Origin: a virus
Length of the DNA: 24,339 bases
Strand: one strand, 5' to 3'
IMG/VR virus record: IMGVR_UViG_3300004154_000045
Location: 1 to 24,339 of that record
Shown here: piece after piece, positions 1 to 8,211 of the stretch
How the letters are laid out: every line of letters begins with the position of its first letter
Position numbering within the stretch: the first letter of the stretch is position 1
Program-made: the position numbers and the translations under genes
Notes under the pieces: model-generated
The model's input: the letters and a program-made list of their open reading frames with translations, nothing else
Databases searched by the model: none
Told to the model about the DNA's origin: nothing

Positions 1-60
1 ATATATTATAGACAGGTATAAATTCATTCCATATTTATACAACCTCACAAAATGTTTAAG

Positions 61-108
61 TCCTCTCAATTGGTAGTCTAAAAAACTATTGATTGAGAGG
101 ATTTTTTT
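61..108 (+). terminator. Strong intrinsic terminator upstream of the late genes
   Basis: A perfect 10-bp stem (TCCTCTCAAT at 61-70 with ATTGAGAGGA at 92-101) closes a 21-nt loop, which can itself pair TAGT with ACTA. A run of seven T follows at 102-108. This is a standard Rho-independent terminator on the + strand. It would end a transcript entering from the left and separate upstream genes from the packaging operon. Whether a phage antiterminator overrides it cannot be seen here. Confidence 0.75.
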
Positions 109-114
109 AATCCC

Positions 115-135
115 ACAGACTACTTCGGTGGCTGT
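115..135 (+). ncRNA. UUCG-tetraloop hairpin in the leader
   Basis: Arms 115-123 and 128-135 pair around a C(UUCG)G tetraloop, with one bulged A at 119 and one G-U pair. The UUCG loop is an exceptionally stable RNA loop, so this fold is likely in any read-through transcript. No known RNA family is recognised. No convincing sigma-70 promoter with correct spacing was found between this hairpin and the first gene at 220. Confidence 0.45.
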
Positions 136-219
136 TGCAGGTGATGAGGACTTAACAGTATTTGTATATGTTGAGTTTTATATTATCACTCATTACCTTG
201 CTTTCAAATTACACACAAA

Positions 220-618
220 ATGAAAATCACAAAGAAAAGCGCAGAAAAAAGATTACTTAAAACAATCAGTGATTATATACGATTAAGAGACAATTACACC
301 TGTTACACTTGCGGGAAGATAGATTCAAATCCACGAAAGATGAATGCTGGTCATCTCTTTAGCAGAAGACACAAGGCAATTAAATATGATGAAAGGAATA
401 TCCATTGTCAATGTGTTTACTGTAACAAATACTTAGCAGGTAACTTGCATGAGTATATACGAAGATTCAAATCAGAATTCGGTGATGAAGAGTATGAAAG
501 ATTGTACAAGATAAAAGATGATAAGACTGATTGCACAATAGACGATTTTATAAGACTAACTAATTACTATAAAGATAAAATAGATCAACAAAGATCAAAC
601 AAACATCATGGCAAATAA
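220..618 (+). CDS. ninG: NinG-like (lambda Rap/NinG) HNH-type protein
   Basis: 132 aa. The sequence has the hallmarks of the phage NinG family: a CxxC pair (C28, C31), an AGH motif with H45 followed by an Arg-rich stretch, and then QCVYCN (C65, C68, N69) and a G-N-L-H-E-Y block. These are the zinc-binding and His-Asn parts of an HNH-like fold. In lambda, NinG (Rap) promotes Red-dependent recombination and is reported to act as a Holliday-junction endonuclease. Here it is the first gene before the small terminase and overlaps it by 11 nt, so it is co-translated with packaging genes. A packaging-associated HNH nuclease is an alternative role. The start has no obvious Shine-Dalgarno sequence, but there is no better ATG. 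Confidence 0.8.
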   Translation: MKITKKSAEKRLLKTISDYIRLRDNYTCYTCGKIDSNPRKMNAGHLFSRRHKAIKYDERNIHCQCVYCNKYLAGNLHEYIRRFKSEFGDEEYERLYKIKDDKTDCTIDDFIRLTNYYKDKIDQQRSNKHHGK

Positions 619-1060
619 TCCAAACGCAGCAAAGAATCTTAAGCCCTGCAAGAAAGGTGAAACGCATAATCCTAATGGTAGACCTAAGAACCGATTCAAA
701 GTAATAAAAAAAGAATTCGGTTTATCTTCAGACGATTTTCAAACACTAATTATATATCTGTTAAACCTCACACCAGATGAACTGAAGAAGTTTCGTACAG
801 ATAAAGAACAACCAACACTTCTAATTGCGTTAGCTAATGCATTGAACATGGATATGAAGACATCTTCTCTAAGAACAATTGAACCCTTGCTTGATCGACT
901 ATTAGGTAAATCTAAACAGACCATTGATAATACAGTAACCCTTACTAATCCACCCACTTTCAAAGTTGTTTTTGAAGATAAAGATATAACTATTAATGAT
1001 ACAGGAAATCAGACTACCACGGAAGTTTCAACCCCTTCTAAATCCGAAGAAAAGATATAG
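608..1060 (+). CDS. terS: Probable terminase small subunit
   Basis: 150 aa. The N-terminus has a basic N-P-N-G-R-P-K motif at about residues 22-28, as in DUF5681-like phage proteins. A mostly helical middle follows, with a block around residues 75-100 (Leu-rich, ending LLDRLLGKS) typical of small packaging proteins. The C-terminus is polar and low in complexity. Small terminases recognise phage DNA at pac or cos and load the large subunit. The assignment rests mainly on position directly upstream of, and overlapping, the large terminase, since small subunits diverge quickly. It overlaps the upstream gene by 11 nt. Confidence 0.65.
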   Translation: MANNPNAAKNLKPCKKGETHNPNGRPKNRFKVIKKEFGLSSDDFQTLIIYLLNLTPDELKKFRTDKEQPTLLIALANALNMDMKTSSLRTIEPLLDRLLGKSKQTIDNTVTLTNPPTFKVVFEDKDITINDTGNQTTTEVSTPSKSEEKI

Positions 1061-2240
1061 GTACTACATATACAAAGGTGGAAGAGGCGGAGCAAAATCT
1101 ACCTCATTTGCCCGTGCATTACTTATATTAGCATCACAAAAAGCGATAAGAATCCTTTGTACACGAGAGTATCAGACAACAATAGCTAATTCAGTTCATG
1201 CCCTACTTAAAGATCAGATTAAACTAATGGGTTTATCTGATTATTATAAGGTAACTGATAATTGCATTACCTCAACAGTTGGTAGTGAGTTTATCTTTGC
1301 AGGGTTACATCATAATATAGCCAATGTTAAGGGTATTGAGAATACTGATATATGTTGGATTGAAGAAGCGCAGACAATTAGTGCGGATTCCTTAAAGGTT
1401 CTGATACCTACTATAAGAAAAGAAGGATCAGAACTATGGTTTAGTTTTAATCCGAAGAATGAATCTGATGCAATAATGGATTACATAAATAATCCACGCC
1501 CTAACAGCTTAATAGAAACAGTCAATTATTATGATAATCCATATATAAGTCAGACATTACTTGATGAAGCTAATGATTGTAGGGTTCGGAACTATGAAGA
1601 TTATAAGCATGTATGGCTTGGTGAATGTCAGACAATTAGTGATGCAGTAATATTCAAGGGGAAATATTCAGTTAAAGACTTTATTGCACCTGATAATACA
1701 GCTTTTTGCTATGGTGGTGACTTTGGTTTCTCAAATGATCCAAGCACACTTATTAGATGTTATGAATTAGATGAGGTCGTAAACAGTGCTAAAGAGCATA
1801 ATCTTTACATAGACTTTGAAGCGTATGGAATCTATCCTCAATCAAATTTATTAGGTTATTATGAGTATCTACGAAACTTATACAAGACAGTACCTTTAGC
1901 CGATAAACACACAGTCAACTTTGATTGTGCTCGTCCTGAGATTATCAACGATCATCAAAGAAATTGGAATAGATTAGCTAAAGGTGAACCAAAACTAAAG
2001 ATTGAATCAGGTATTGCTTACCTTTTAGCTTATCATAATATCTATATACACCCACGATGCATACATACATTAGATGAGTTTGGGAAGTATTCTTATAAGC
2101 TTGATGGTTCAGGAAATCCAACCAGTATTCCAGCAGATAAAGATAATCACATCATAGACGCGATAAGATACGCGCTCTATTACAAGATCAAAAACAAAAC
2201 ACAGATTCATTTCAGCAATGGCAGCGGATTAAACATATAA
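996..2240 (+). CDS. terL: Terminase large subunit (PBSX/Terminase_3 type)
   Basis: 414 aa packaging motor. The ATPase domain has Walker A GGRGGAKS (28-35), Walker B-like DICWIEEA (118-125, acidic E123/E124) and a coupling motif FSFNPKN (149-155). The C-terminal RNase H-like nuclease has D242 in GGDFGFS, D310 in VNFDCARPE and D388 in DNHIIDAIRYAL, the usual three metal-binding Asp. It translocates DNA into the prohead and cuts concatemers. The ATG at 996 lies inside the small-subunit gene (65-nt overlap). That start supplies the normal 25-30 residues before Walker A, and no later in-frame ATG precedes Walker A, so it is preferred. Length is normal for the family. Confidence 0.95.
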   Translation: MIQEIRLPRKFQPLLNPKKRYRYYIYKGGRGGAKSTSFARALLILASQKAIRILCTREYQTTIANSVHALLKDQIKLMGLSDYYKVTDNCITSTVGSEFIFAGLHHNIANVKGIENTDICWIEEAQTISADSLKVLIPTIRKEGSELWFSFNPKNESDAIMDYINNPRPNSLIETVNYYDNPYISQTLLDEANDCRVRNYEDYKHVWLGECQTISDAVIFKGKYSVKDFIAPDNTAFCYGGDFGFSNDPSTLIRCYELDEVVNSAKEHNLYIDFEAYGIYPQSNLLGYYEYLRNLYKTVPLADKHTVNFDCARPEIINDHQRNWNRLAKGEPKLKIESGIAYLLAYHNIYIHPRCIHTLDEFGKYSYKLDGSGNPTSIPADKDNHIIDAIRYALYYKIKNKTQIHFSNGSGLNI

Positions 2241-2242
2241 AA

Positions 2243-3709
2243 ATGATTACTACAGCAAAAACAGAACTTACGGTAGATGATGTACTAAAGATATTCAGTA
2301 ACTATCTTAAATCAGATAGTTATCGGTATATTCAGATGCTTGAGTCTTATTACAATTCAGCTAATCCTGAAATAGTAAAGAGATTCAACCGTAAACAATG
2401 GCAGAGAAAAGAACCTAATACATTGATACCTACTGCATACTATCCTACATTGGTAGACAACCTTTCGGGATATTTATTCGGTAATGTCAAATATGTAGCA
2501 GAAACACATAATGTAGACGTTGAAGGTGATGACATTGATAATTCAGATAATACACAAAATGAACTATCTGAAATACTCAATAAGACATTTTCGGATATCA
2601 ATGTTGATGTAGTAGATATTCAGACTGGTACAAAGGCAATAGCATACAATAAAGGTGTTGAACTTGTCTACACTAAAGGCGATGGAATTAACCCTGCTGA
2701 AATACGTGTGGTTAGTCTTGATCCTAAGTCAGTAATTACTATATATAGTGATGATATTGAACCAGTACTCACCTATGCAATACTGTTTAACAAGGTAGAT
2801 TACAAGGCTGGTTCAGTTAAGATAACTTATGATCTTACTGTAATTGATAAGTCAGGAATTGTATATTATCAGATAACAGATAAGAATGAGATACAAGTTA
2901 ATGCCGATAAAGAGCCTGTTATCACAGTATGGTCGGAATGTCCTGTAGTTGAATATAAGACAGAAGTATTGAATGAAAATTCATGCTTTCATCAGATCCT
3001 TCCGTATATAGATGCACTTGATATTCTCATCTCTGGTAACTCAGATGAAGTATCCCGCCTTGCCGATGCTATACTAAAACTATCCTCAAAATTATCAGAA
3101 GAACAGAAAAAGAATCTTAATGAACTAAGAGTCATTGAGGGAATTGGTAAAGATGAAATAGCAGAATTTATCACACGAAATACAGACAGTTCTTTTCGAG
3201 AATATGTCAGCAAATTACTCATACAGGAGATTTACCGACACTCTCACATGGTTGATATGTACACCTCAGACTCTGCAGCAGGTGATGCATCAGGAAAAGC
3301 GTTAAAGGTAAGACTAACAGATCAGAATACCTTTTGTGATAGAATTGAGAAGTCAGTTAAGTTGGGTTGGCAGAAACGTATTCGATTATTCAAAGATTTC
3401 TTCTTAAAAGATAAACGTATATCTGAAGATGCTGCACAAACTAATATCAAGACAGTGTTTAATCGTACAAAGATCATAGGTGTTGAGGATATTGCAAGTC
3501 AATTGACACAACCTACCTTTATCAGTGATGAAACAAAACAGGAATTGTGTGGCCTTGATCCTGAACAGGAAGGAAAGCGATTAGATAAACAGAAAGAGAA
3601 TAGCGGTTTTGATATTTCCGATCTATTACCTAAAGATATTACACCTGAAAGCAATGCAGATACAAGCAAAGAAGAACCAGTAGCAGAAGATAAGAATGCG
3701 TTGGGATGA
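2243..3709 (+). CDS. Portal protein (SPP1 gp6-like)
   Basis: 488 aa. The N-terminal third shows the pattern of SPP1 gp6/PF05133-type portals: a helical start, then a YY-N segment, an N-R-K-Q-W-Q block and a conserved stretch ending DNLSGYLFG (about residues 73-81). The C-terminal tail is acidic and Lys-rich. The portal is the dodecameric ring at one capsid vertex through which DNA enters, and it docks the terminase and later the connector. It begins 2 nt after the terL stop and its end overlaps the minor head gene by 14 nt, the classical terL-portal-gp7 order. Confidence 0.92.
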   Translation: MITTAKTELTVDDVLKIFSNYLKSDSYRYIQMLESYYNSANPEIVKRFNRKQWQRKEPNTLIPTAYYPTLVDNLSGYLFGNVKYVAETHNVDVEGDDIDNSDNTQNELSEILNKTFSDINVDVVDIQTGTKAIAYNKGVELVYTKGDGINPAEIRVVSLDPKSVITIYSDDIEPVLTYAILFNKVDYKAGSVKITYDLTVIDKSGIVYYQITDKNEIQVNADKEPVITVWSECPVVEYKTEVLNENSCFHQILPYIDALDILISGNSDEVSRLADAILKLSSKLSEEQKKNLNELRVIEGIGKDEIAEFITRNTDSSFREYVSKLLIQEIYRHSHMVDMYTSDSAAGDASGKALKVRLTDQNTFCDRIEKSVKLGWQKRIRLFKDFFLKDKRISEDAAQTNIKTVFNRTKIIGVEDIASQLTQPTFISDETKQELCGLDPEQEGKRLDKQKENSGFDISDLLPKDITPESNADTSKEEPVAEDKNALG

Positions 3710-4766
3710 TTTTCAACAGGGTGTGTATGACCTGACTCGAAAGGATACACAATCATTAAATACGCAGGTTGTACATCTATATGATACTGCGATTAAGGAT
3801 ATAACACAGCAAATTTCAGGACAGTATGTAAAGTATCTTAACAGTGTAGGTACGATTGATTATTACAACGAAATGATCAAGTATCATAGGTTGGAAGGGC
3901 TGTTATCTGATATAAAGAAGTCATACACCACTTACTCTCTACAGGCACAGAAATACATTGAGAACATTGTAGCAATATCAGCAAGTAACTCTTATTACAG
4001 ATCAGTATATGCTACGTCATGGCTTGTTGATGGATTTCAATCTTCTATTGGTGTTCCTTACGAGTTAATCAATTTAATCACTTATGGTACAGCAGATAGT
4101 TGGAAAAAGATACCAAAGTCACTTATCAAACGATATGGATCACTTGAACGATACATACCTAAATCAGGAACACTAACAAAGTTACTTCTACAAAATCGAT
4201 ATAATGAGATTTTCAAACTTCAAACAACAATAACTAACGGTTTACGCAAAGGATTAAGCTACGAAAACATGGTACTGTCTGTAGCTGATATTATTGGTGG
4301 TGTAAGTAAAACAAAAGAAGGAATTAGTGCTACCGGTGCTTTAGCCAATGCAATGAAGTTGATTAGAACTGAAGGCAACAGAGCTATGAACTCTGCTTCC
4401 TACGCTGCTACAAAATATGCAGAATCAGAAGGGGTAAAGGTTCAAAAACAATGGTTATGTACGTTGGATGATAAAACCAGAGATACACACTCTCACTTAG
4501 ACGGAATTACAATAGATGTAGATGATATGTTCAGAATAGGAGATGATACCGCATTATTCCCCGGTGAGTTTTCAGACGTTACGAATAATGTGAACTGTAG
4601 ATGTACAACCATTGATATAGTTAATGGCAATCAACCGGCTCTGAGAATGGGAAACAATCCAGTAACAGGTGAACCGGAACCATTCAACTATACATCATTC
4701 GATCAATGGAAGAAAGATAATGGATTAACCGTAAACAAATACAGTGAGATATACAAGAGTATTTAG
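3696..4766 (+). CDS. Minor head protein (Mu F / SPP1 gp7-like)
   Basis: 356 aa. The C-terminal domain (about residues 220-310) carries the Phage_Mu_F (PF04233) signature: RTEGNRA near residue 224, the TRDTHSHLDG segment near 258-267, and a final NCRCT near 299-303. These Cys/His positions are typical of the family. The N-terminal 200 residues are helical. Such proteins bind the portal and travel inside the capsid. SPP1 gp7 affects DNA delivery. It overlaps the portal gene by 14 nt. No toxin-like C-terminal extension is present: the protein ends about 55 residues after the Mu F domain. Confidence 0.9.
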   Translation: MRWDDFQQGVYDLTRKDTQSLNTQVVHLYDTAIKDITQQISGQYVKYLNSVGTIDYYNEMIKYHRLEGLLSDIKKSYTTYSLQAQKYIENIVAISASNSYYRSVYATSWLVDGFQSSIGVPYELINLITYGTADSWKKIPKSLIKRYGSLERYIPKSGTLTKLLLQNRYNEIFKLQTTITNGLRKGLSYENMVLSVADIIGGVSKTKEGISATGALANAMKLIRTEGNRAMNSASYAATKYAESEGVKVQKQWLCTLDDKTRDTHSHLDGITIDVDDMFRIGDDTALFPGEFSDVTNNVNCRCTTIDIVNGNQPALRMGNNPVTGEPEPFNYTSFDQWKKDNGLTVNKYSEIYKSI

Positions 4767-4892
4767 TCACACAAGACTTATACATATATTACAAACTTAA
4801 ATAATACGAAATGCAAAGGAATCAACGGGCAAAGGTCTTAACAGACAGGGGCACCGCTTTAACCATATGCAGGGCGTAAGAGGACAAAGAAA
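4767..4892 (+). other. Intergenic leader before scaffold gene, with a possible 22-codon ORF
   Basis: This 126-nt gap is the longest non-coding stretch within the head genes. The second half is visibly richer in G and C than its surroundings and contains a short hairpin (GTCT-TAAC-AGAC at 4835-4846). An ATG at 4811 opens a 22-codon frame ending TAA at 4877-4879, starting MQRNQRAK, without a clear Shine-Dalgarno sequence. The scaffold gene has its own site (AGAGGA near 4879-4884). Whether the small frame is translated, or the stretch acts as an mRNA leader controlling scaffold and capsid output, is unknown. Confidence 0.3.
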
Positions 4893-5486
4893 ATGACAGA
4901 TCAAATCAATACGCAGGGACAGGACACTACAAGTCAGGTCAAGGCAGACGAACAAGTAAAGGCAACAAATACTAAGGTTGAAACACCTATAGTAGAAGAA
5001 CCTTGGAAAAAGGAAATCGCAGGATTAAATTCTGCAAATTCGAAATTGCAGAATGAGCTTAAAGCAATGAAAGATACTCTTGAAGCTGAAAGATTAAGCA
5101 AGTTATCCACAGAGCAACAAGCAGAGGAAAAGATTAAAAAGGCTAACGCTGAATATGAATCTGTAACAGCTCAATCAATAGCATTAAAGAAAGAAAACCT
5201 ACTTTTAGTAAATGGTCTGTCAAAAGATTTTGCAAGTCTTATCTCTGGTAAAACAGACGAAGAGATCGCAAATGCAATCAAAGTATTAAAAGACAAGATT
5301 GAATCTGAAGCAACTGTAAAAGCAGAAGCGGATCGAAACAAGTTTTTCGCAACAGGTGGAAAGGACATCAAGGCTCCTACTGATTCATCCGTTAAACTTG
5401 AATTTACACGTGAAGAACTTCAGACAAGAGAGGGGCGAGAACTTTACAAAAAGAATCAACCCCTTGGCGCACACATTAAAAATTAA
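4893..5486 (+). CDS. Capsid scaffold protein (DUF4355/GP20-like)
   Basis: 197 aa. A polar Gln/Thr-rich N-terminus is followed by a long coiled-coil region (about residues 38-100, rich in Lys, Glu, Leu and Ala), a short conserved core around the KDFASLISGKTDEE segment, and a basic C-terminus. This layout matches phage scaffolds of the DUF4355 and GP20 groups, which line the procapsid and leave or are degraded before packaging. It sits directly upstream of the major capsid gene, as expected. No protease gene is visible nearby, so the scaffold may exit intact. The start has an upstream AGAGGA site. Confidence 0.82.
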   Translation: MTDQINTQGQDTTSQVKADEQVKATNTKVETPIVEEPWKKEIAGLNSANSKLQNELKAMKDTLEAERLSKLSTEQQAEEKIKKANAEYESVTAQSIALKKENLLLVNGLSKDFASLISGKTDEEIANAIKVLKDKIESEATVKAEADRNKFFATGGKDIKAPTDSSVKLEFTREELQTREGRELYKKNQPLGAHIKN

Positions 5487-5509
5487 ATAAAAACAAATAG
5501 GATAATAAA

Positions 5510-6382
5510 ATGGCATTAGCAAACGTAACAATGGATGTACTTTACCCTGAATTTTGGGCGAGTGCATTTGATAATTTAGATAAAGGTGATTATAACCTTC
5601 AGAACTTTGTAAATCGTAGTGTGGAAGGACAGCTTGCACAATATGGTGATACAGTAAACGTCCCGATCGTTGACAGTGTTTCTGCATCTGATTGGACACC
5701 CGGATCAACTATTACACCTTCTAACTCAACAGGTGCAGTAAAACAGGTCATTCTCAATAAGTCAAAGAATGCAGTTAAGGGATTCACTGATAAAGAACTT
5801 ACAATGTCACCTTATGACTTGATCAACAATTATGGTCAGGCAATGGCAGAAGGAATACTTGCCGCTGTAAATAGTGATATTTATACTGAAGCAATAGTCA
5901 GTACTAAAACGGTTGTGGGAACTACTCTTACTGCTGATGTAATTGCAGATGCAGAAACTGCACTTAATATCAACAAGGCATCTAAAAAGGGACGTATTCT
6001 TGTTGGTGCTCCTGATGCAATTGGCGCACTTCGTAAGCTTACAGCATTTCAAGATGCATCTAAATCTAATAACGATTCAGTTATTAAAGATGGTGCAATC
6101 ACAAGACAGTTTGGTTTTGATATCTATGAAAATAGTGCAATACCTTCAACAACTGGTTCATTGCTTGCTTTCGCACCTGAAGGACTCGCATTTGCAGCTC
6201 GTGGATACACTGCTTTGAACAAGCCCGGTGTAAACAGCTCAATCGTTAATGTAGCAGGTCTACCTATCCGTATATCAGTATGGACTGACTCTGCAACACT
6301 GAATACACTTGTTCAGTATGATATTCTTTACGGTGTTAAACTCGTAAATGAAAACCGTGTCATTGAGATTACCAGAGCCTAA
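5510..6382 (+). CDS. Major capsid protein (HK97 fold)
   Basis: 290 aa. The pattern is that of SPP1/P22-type coat proteins: an N-arm (MALANVTMDVLYPEFW), a YGDTVNVPIVD strand segment near residues 45-56, a helical spine, an A-domain region around LVGAPDAIGALRK, and a C-terminal strand block. It builds the icosahedral shell. There is no N-terminal delta domain like that of HK97, which fits with the separate scaffold gene upstream. It has a weak AGGAT ribosome site 9-10 nt before the ATG and is followed by a strong hairpin, both in line with its own expression control. Confidence 0.92.
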   Translation: MALANVTMDVLYPEFWASAFDNLDKGDYNLQNFVNRSVEGQLAQYGDTVNVPIVDSVSASDWTPGSTITPSNSTGAVKQVILNKSKNAVKGFTDKELTMSPYDLINNYGQAMAEGILAAVNSDIYTEAIVSTKTVVGTTLTADVIADAETALNINKASKKGRILVGAPDAIGALRKLTAFQDASKSNNDSVIKDGAITRQFGFDIYENSAIPSTTGSLLAFAPEGLAFAARGYTALNKPGVNSSIVNVAGLPIRISVWTDSATLNTLVQYDILYGVKLVNENRVIEITRA

Positions 6383-6389
6383 CCAATCT

Positions 6390-6411
6390 GAGGGGGTGTA
6401 AAAGCCCCCTC
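6390..6411 (+). terminator. GC-rich hairpin after the major capsid gene
   Basis: GAGGGGG (6390-6396) pairs with CCCCCTC (6405-6411), with a T-G pair at the loop end and a short A-rich loop. The downstream sequence is TACTTTAAAAAA, not a T run, so full Rho-independent termination is doubtful. A partial terminator or a 3'-end stabilising hairpin for the abundant capsid mRNA is more likely. Confidence 0.6.
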
Positions 6412-6432
6412 TACTTTAAAAAAAGAAAACGA

Positions 6433-7008
6433 ATGAAAATAAACTTAATAACATTAGATACTGTAAAGTCACAGCTTGGAATAGTTACAACTGATAATGA
6501 TATGTCTATTACCTCATTGATACCCATTGTATCAGCAGATGTTCGTAGAATATTGAATAATCAGTATAGTAATTATGTAAGTGCTGTAATTAATAAGACA
6601 GGTAAGACAATCAAGATCAGTGATTTTGGTTATGTGTATCGTTTTATTGAACAGGTAGCACACATAGGAACAGTGATACAATCAGATCTTCTATCTGATG
6701 ATACATACATTAATGGGTATGATCCTAATACAGGTTTATACTCACTGAGTGTAGAACCTTTAACAGATAGTAATGATCAATGTGTTTATATTTATCCTAC
6801 AGTCAATGTTAGTCAATGGCCTACTATCAGTAAAATGATTTGGTATAAGTTCAAACAACAAAGCACGGATTACGATACACAGGATATCACATCTGAATCA
6901 ATCGGTGGTATGTCATTTAGTTACTCAAACTCAGAAATAGATAAAAGATATGATTATCCTTCAAAGTTGATTAAAGATTTAGGAACGCCTTATGCGCGGA
7001 CATGTTAA
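6433..7008 (+). CDS. Head-tail connector/adaptor protein
   Basis: 191 aa. The N-terminus starts with a segment like those of gp6/SPP1 gp15-type adaptors (ITLDTVKSQLGI, then a helical DVRRIL region). The C-terminal part has the frequent IxSESIGxxSFSYS motif (about residues 154-167), typical of connector proteins that bind the portal ring after packaging. Position between capsid and stopper agrees. The middle (about 50-130) is longer than in minimal connectors and contains beta-rich sequence. It ends exactly where the next gene begins. Confidence 0.8.
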   Translation: MKINLITLDTVKSQLGIVTTDNDMSITSLIPIVSADVRRILNNQYSNYVSAVINKTGKTIKISDFGYVYRFIEQVAHIGTVIQSDLLSDDTYINGYDPNTGLYSLSVEPLTDSNDQCVYIYPTVNVSQWPTISKMIWYKFKQQSTDYDTQDITSESIGGMSFSYSNSEIDKRYDYPSKLIKDLGTPYARTC

Positions 7009-7356
7009 ATGATTCATACAAAGAAGATAAAGCAATCAGACATTACCTTTTATAACCGAACAGATGTAGAAGTAGATGGACAGATAACAGGCACTCAATG
7101 GACTGAATCCCTTAAATGTACGGGTATGGTTTATAGAGGCTTAATATCTAAGACACTTACTTCAGATCAATTCAAGGCAGATGTACAGGCTACTATCACA
7201 CTTGATTATCAGGATTATACCTCACAGGTAAACGAAGATGACAAGGTAGTTATAGATGGATTTGGTACATTCAGTGTAATGTTTGTAGATAATGTAGGAA
7301 ATCAGAACAAAATCATGCAAATACCATGTAAAGAATTTCACGAAGATAAGAACTAA
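7009..7356 (+). CDS. Head closure/stopper protein candidate (SPP1 gp16-like)
   Basis: 115 aa, beta-rich, starting immediately after the stop of the connector gene. Length, predicted all-beta composition and position match head closure proteins that plug the portal channel and bind the tail. A GFGTFSVMFVDNVG segment near residues 84-97 resembles the conserved strand pair of these proteins. Sequence identity within this family is usually low, so the call rests strongly on gene order. Its stop overlaps the next start (TAATG). Confidence 0.65.
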   Translation: MIHTKKIKQSDITFYNRTDVEVDGQITGTQWTESLKCTGMVYRGLISKTLTSDQFKADVQATITLDYQDYTSQVNEDDKVVIDGFGTFSVMFVDNVGNQNKIMQIPCKEFHEDKN

Positions 7357-7784
7357 TGGCTTTTCAAGTATATTCAGAATTAAAATACGTCAACCCCATT
7401 CAATCCATCGAAGACAATACCAGACAATCAATTTTAGAGATAGTTTCCTCTATTACATCACAAGCTAAGGCTCTTTGTCCGGTAGGTGAAACAGGTCAAT
7501 TACGAGCAAGTATTGGCTGGGAAATGGAGGGCAAGTCTGGAGGATTCGAGGATGTCTACGGTTTGGGTACACCTGAAGAACATTTAACTGCTTACGTAGG
7601 ATCTAACGTTTTCTATGCGATTTATGTTGAATGCGGAACCAGATACATGGCAGCAATTCCTTACATCAGACCAGCTATAGCGATTTATGCCCAAGGTCAA
7701 GCAGTAGTGGATGTAATGAAACGGTGGGCTGAGATCAGACAAAGCGGTGCACTCAAAGCTGATGAACCAATAAAGGGATTTTAA
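7356..7784 (+). CDS. HK97 gp10-like tail completion protein
   Basis: 142 aa. The order of motifs is that of the HK97-gp10 family (PF04883): an N-terminal helix, a CPVGETGQLRASI segment (about residues 41-53) where family members usually have a P-x-x-T-G-x-L-R-x-S pattern, a GSNVFYAIYVECGTRYM segment (about 87-101, family Y-A-x-x-x-E-x-G-T), and a final P-Y-I-R-P-A helix. The family functions at head-tail joining. The gene is coupled to the upstream one through TAATG. Confidence 0.88.
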   Translation: MAFQVYSELKYVNPIQSIEDNTRQSILEIVSSITSQAKALCPVGETGQLRASIGWEMEGKSGGFEDVYGLGTPEEHLTAYVGSNVFYAIYVECGTRYMAAIPYIRPAIAIYAQGQAVVDVMKRWAEIRQSGALKADEPIKGF

Positions 7785-7790
7785 AACATT

Positions 7791-8183
7791 ATGCTTGGAT
7801 CAACAGAAATATATAACGCTCTCAATGTAACAGTAATTACCAGTCTATTAGATGCACGGAATACTAAGGATACAAAACCTGCGCTGATCAACGATAAAGT
7901 AATACCAAGTGCATGGACAGCAAAGAAAACGATCAATTTCTATTTAAACGCGCCTGTTAGTTTCAGTAGGGAAATACAGGATTATATATACAGTGCAAAT
8001 TGTCGCGGATCTTCTCAATACGATTCACAACAAATAGCATATACAGTAGCAACAGAGTTATCGCGTAAGTTTATCACAGGTGGGTATTGCAAAGTCAAAG
8101 TATTACCGACGATTAACCCACAGGACTCAACAGATAATTATAATACACAGGTAGAGATTACTTTCTCACCTACATCAATTTAA
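7791..8183 (+). CDS. Tail terminator candidate
   Basis: 130 aa. Placed between the gp10-like protein and the major tail protein, the usual site of the tail terminator (lambda gpU, SPP1 gp17, DUF3168 group). The sequence alternates helix and strand: an N-terminal helix, a strand pair with INFYLNAPVS, a helix DSQQIAYTVATELSRKF, and a C-terminal strand ending VEITFSP. This agrees with the alpha/beta fold of tail terminators. No direct signature residue was recognised, so the function is inferred from size, fold pattern and order. Confidence 0.6.
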   Translation: MLGSTEIYNALNVTVITSLLDARNTKDTKPALINDKVIPSAWTAKKTINFYLNAPVSFSREIQDYIYSANCRGSSQYDSQQIAYTVATELSRKFITGGYCKVKVLPTINPQDSTDNYNTQVEITFSPTSI

Positions 8184-8211
8184 AATAATACAATATTAGA
8201 GGATTAGAAAC

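Larger units (their letters stand above)
56..155 (+). repeat. Inverted repeat competing with the terminator stem
   Basis: TTAAGTCCTC at 56-65 is a perfect complement of GAGGACTTAA at 146-155. Bases 61-65 are also the outer half of the terminator stem at 61-101, so the two helices exclude each other. The outer helix would enclose the terminator loop, the T run and the hairpin at 115-135. Because the 3' arm is transcribed after the terminator, this could only act on read-through RNA or as DNA symmetry. A function is inferred, not shown. Confidence 0.5.

Noticed and set aside
1-76. Open frame from the left edge to TAG 74-76 as the end of an upstream gene
   Set aside because: Only about 24 codons, no recognisable protein character, and it would end inside the terminator loop.
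5385-5708. Minus-strand frame of 107 codons across the scaffold-capsid junction
   Set aside because: It is antisense to two clear genes and shows no family-like features.
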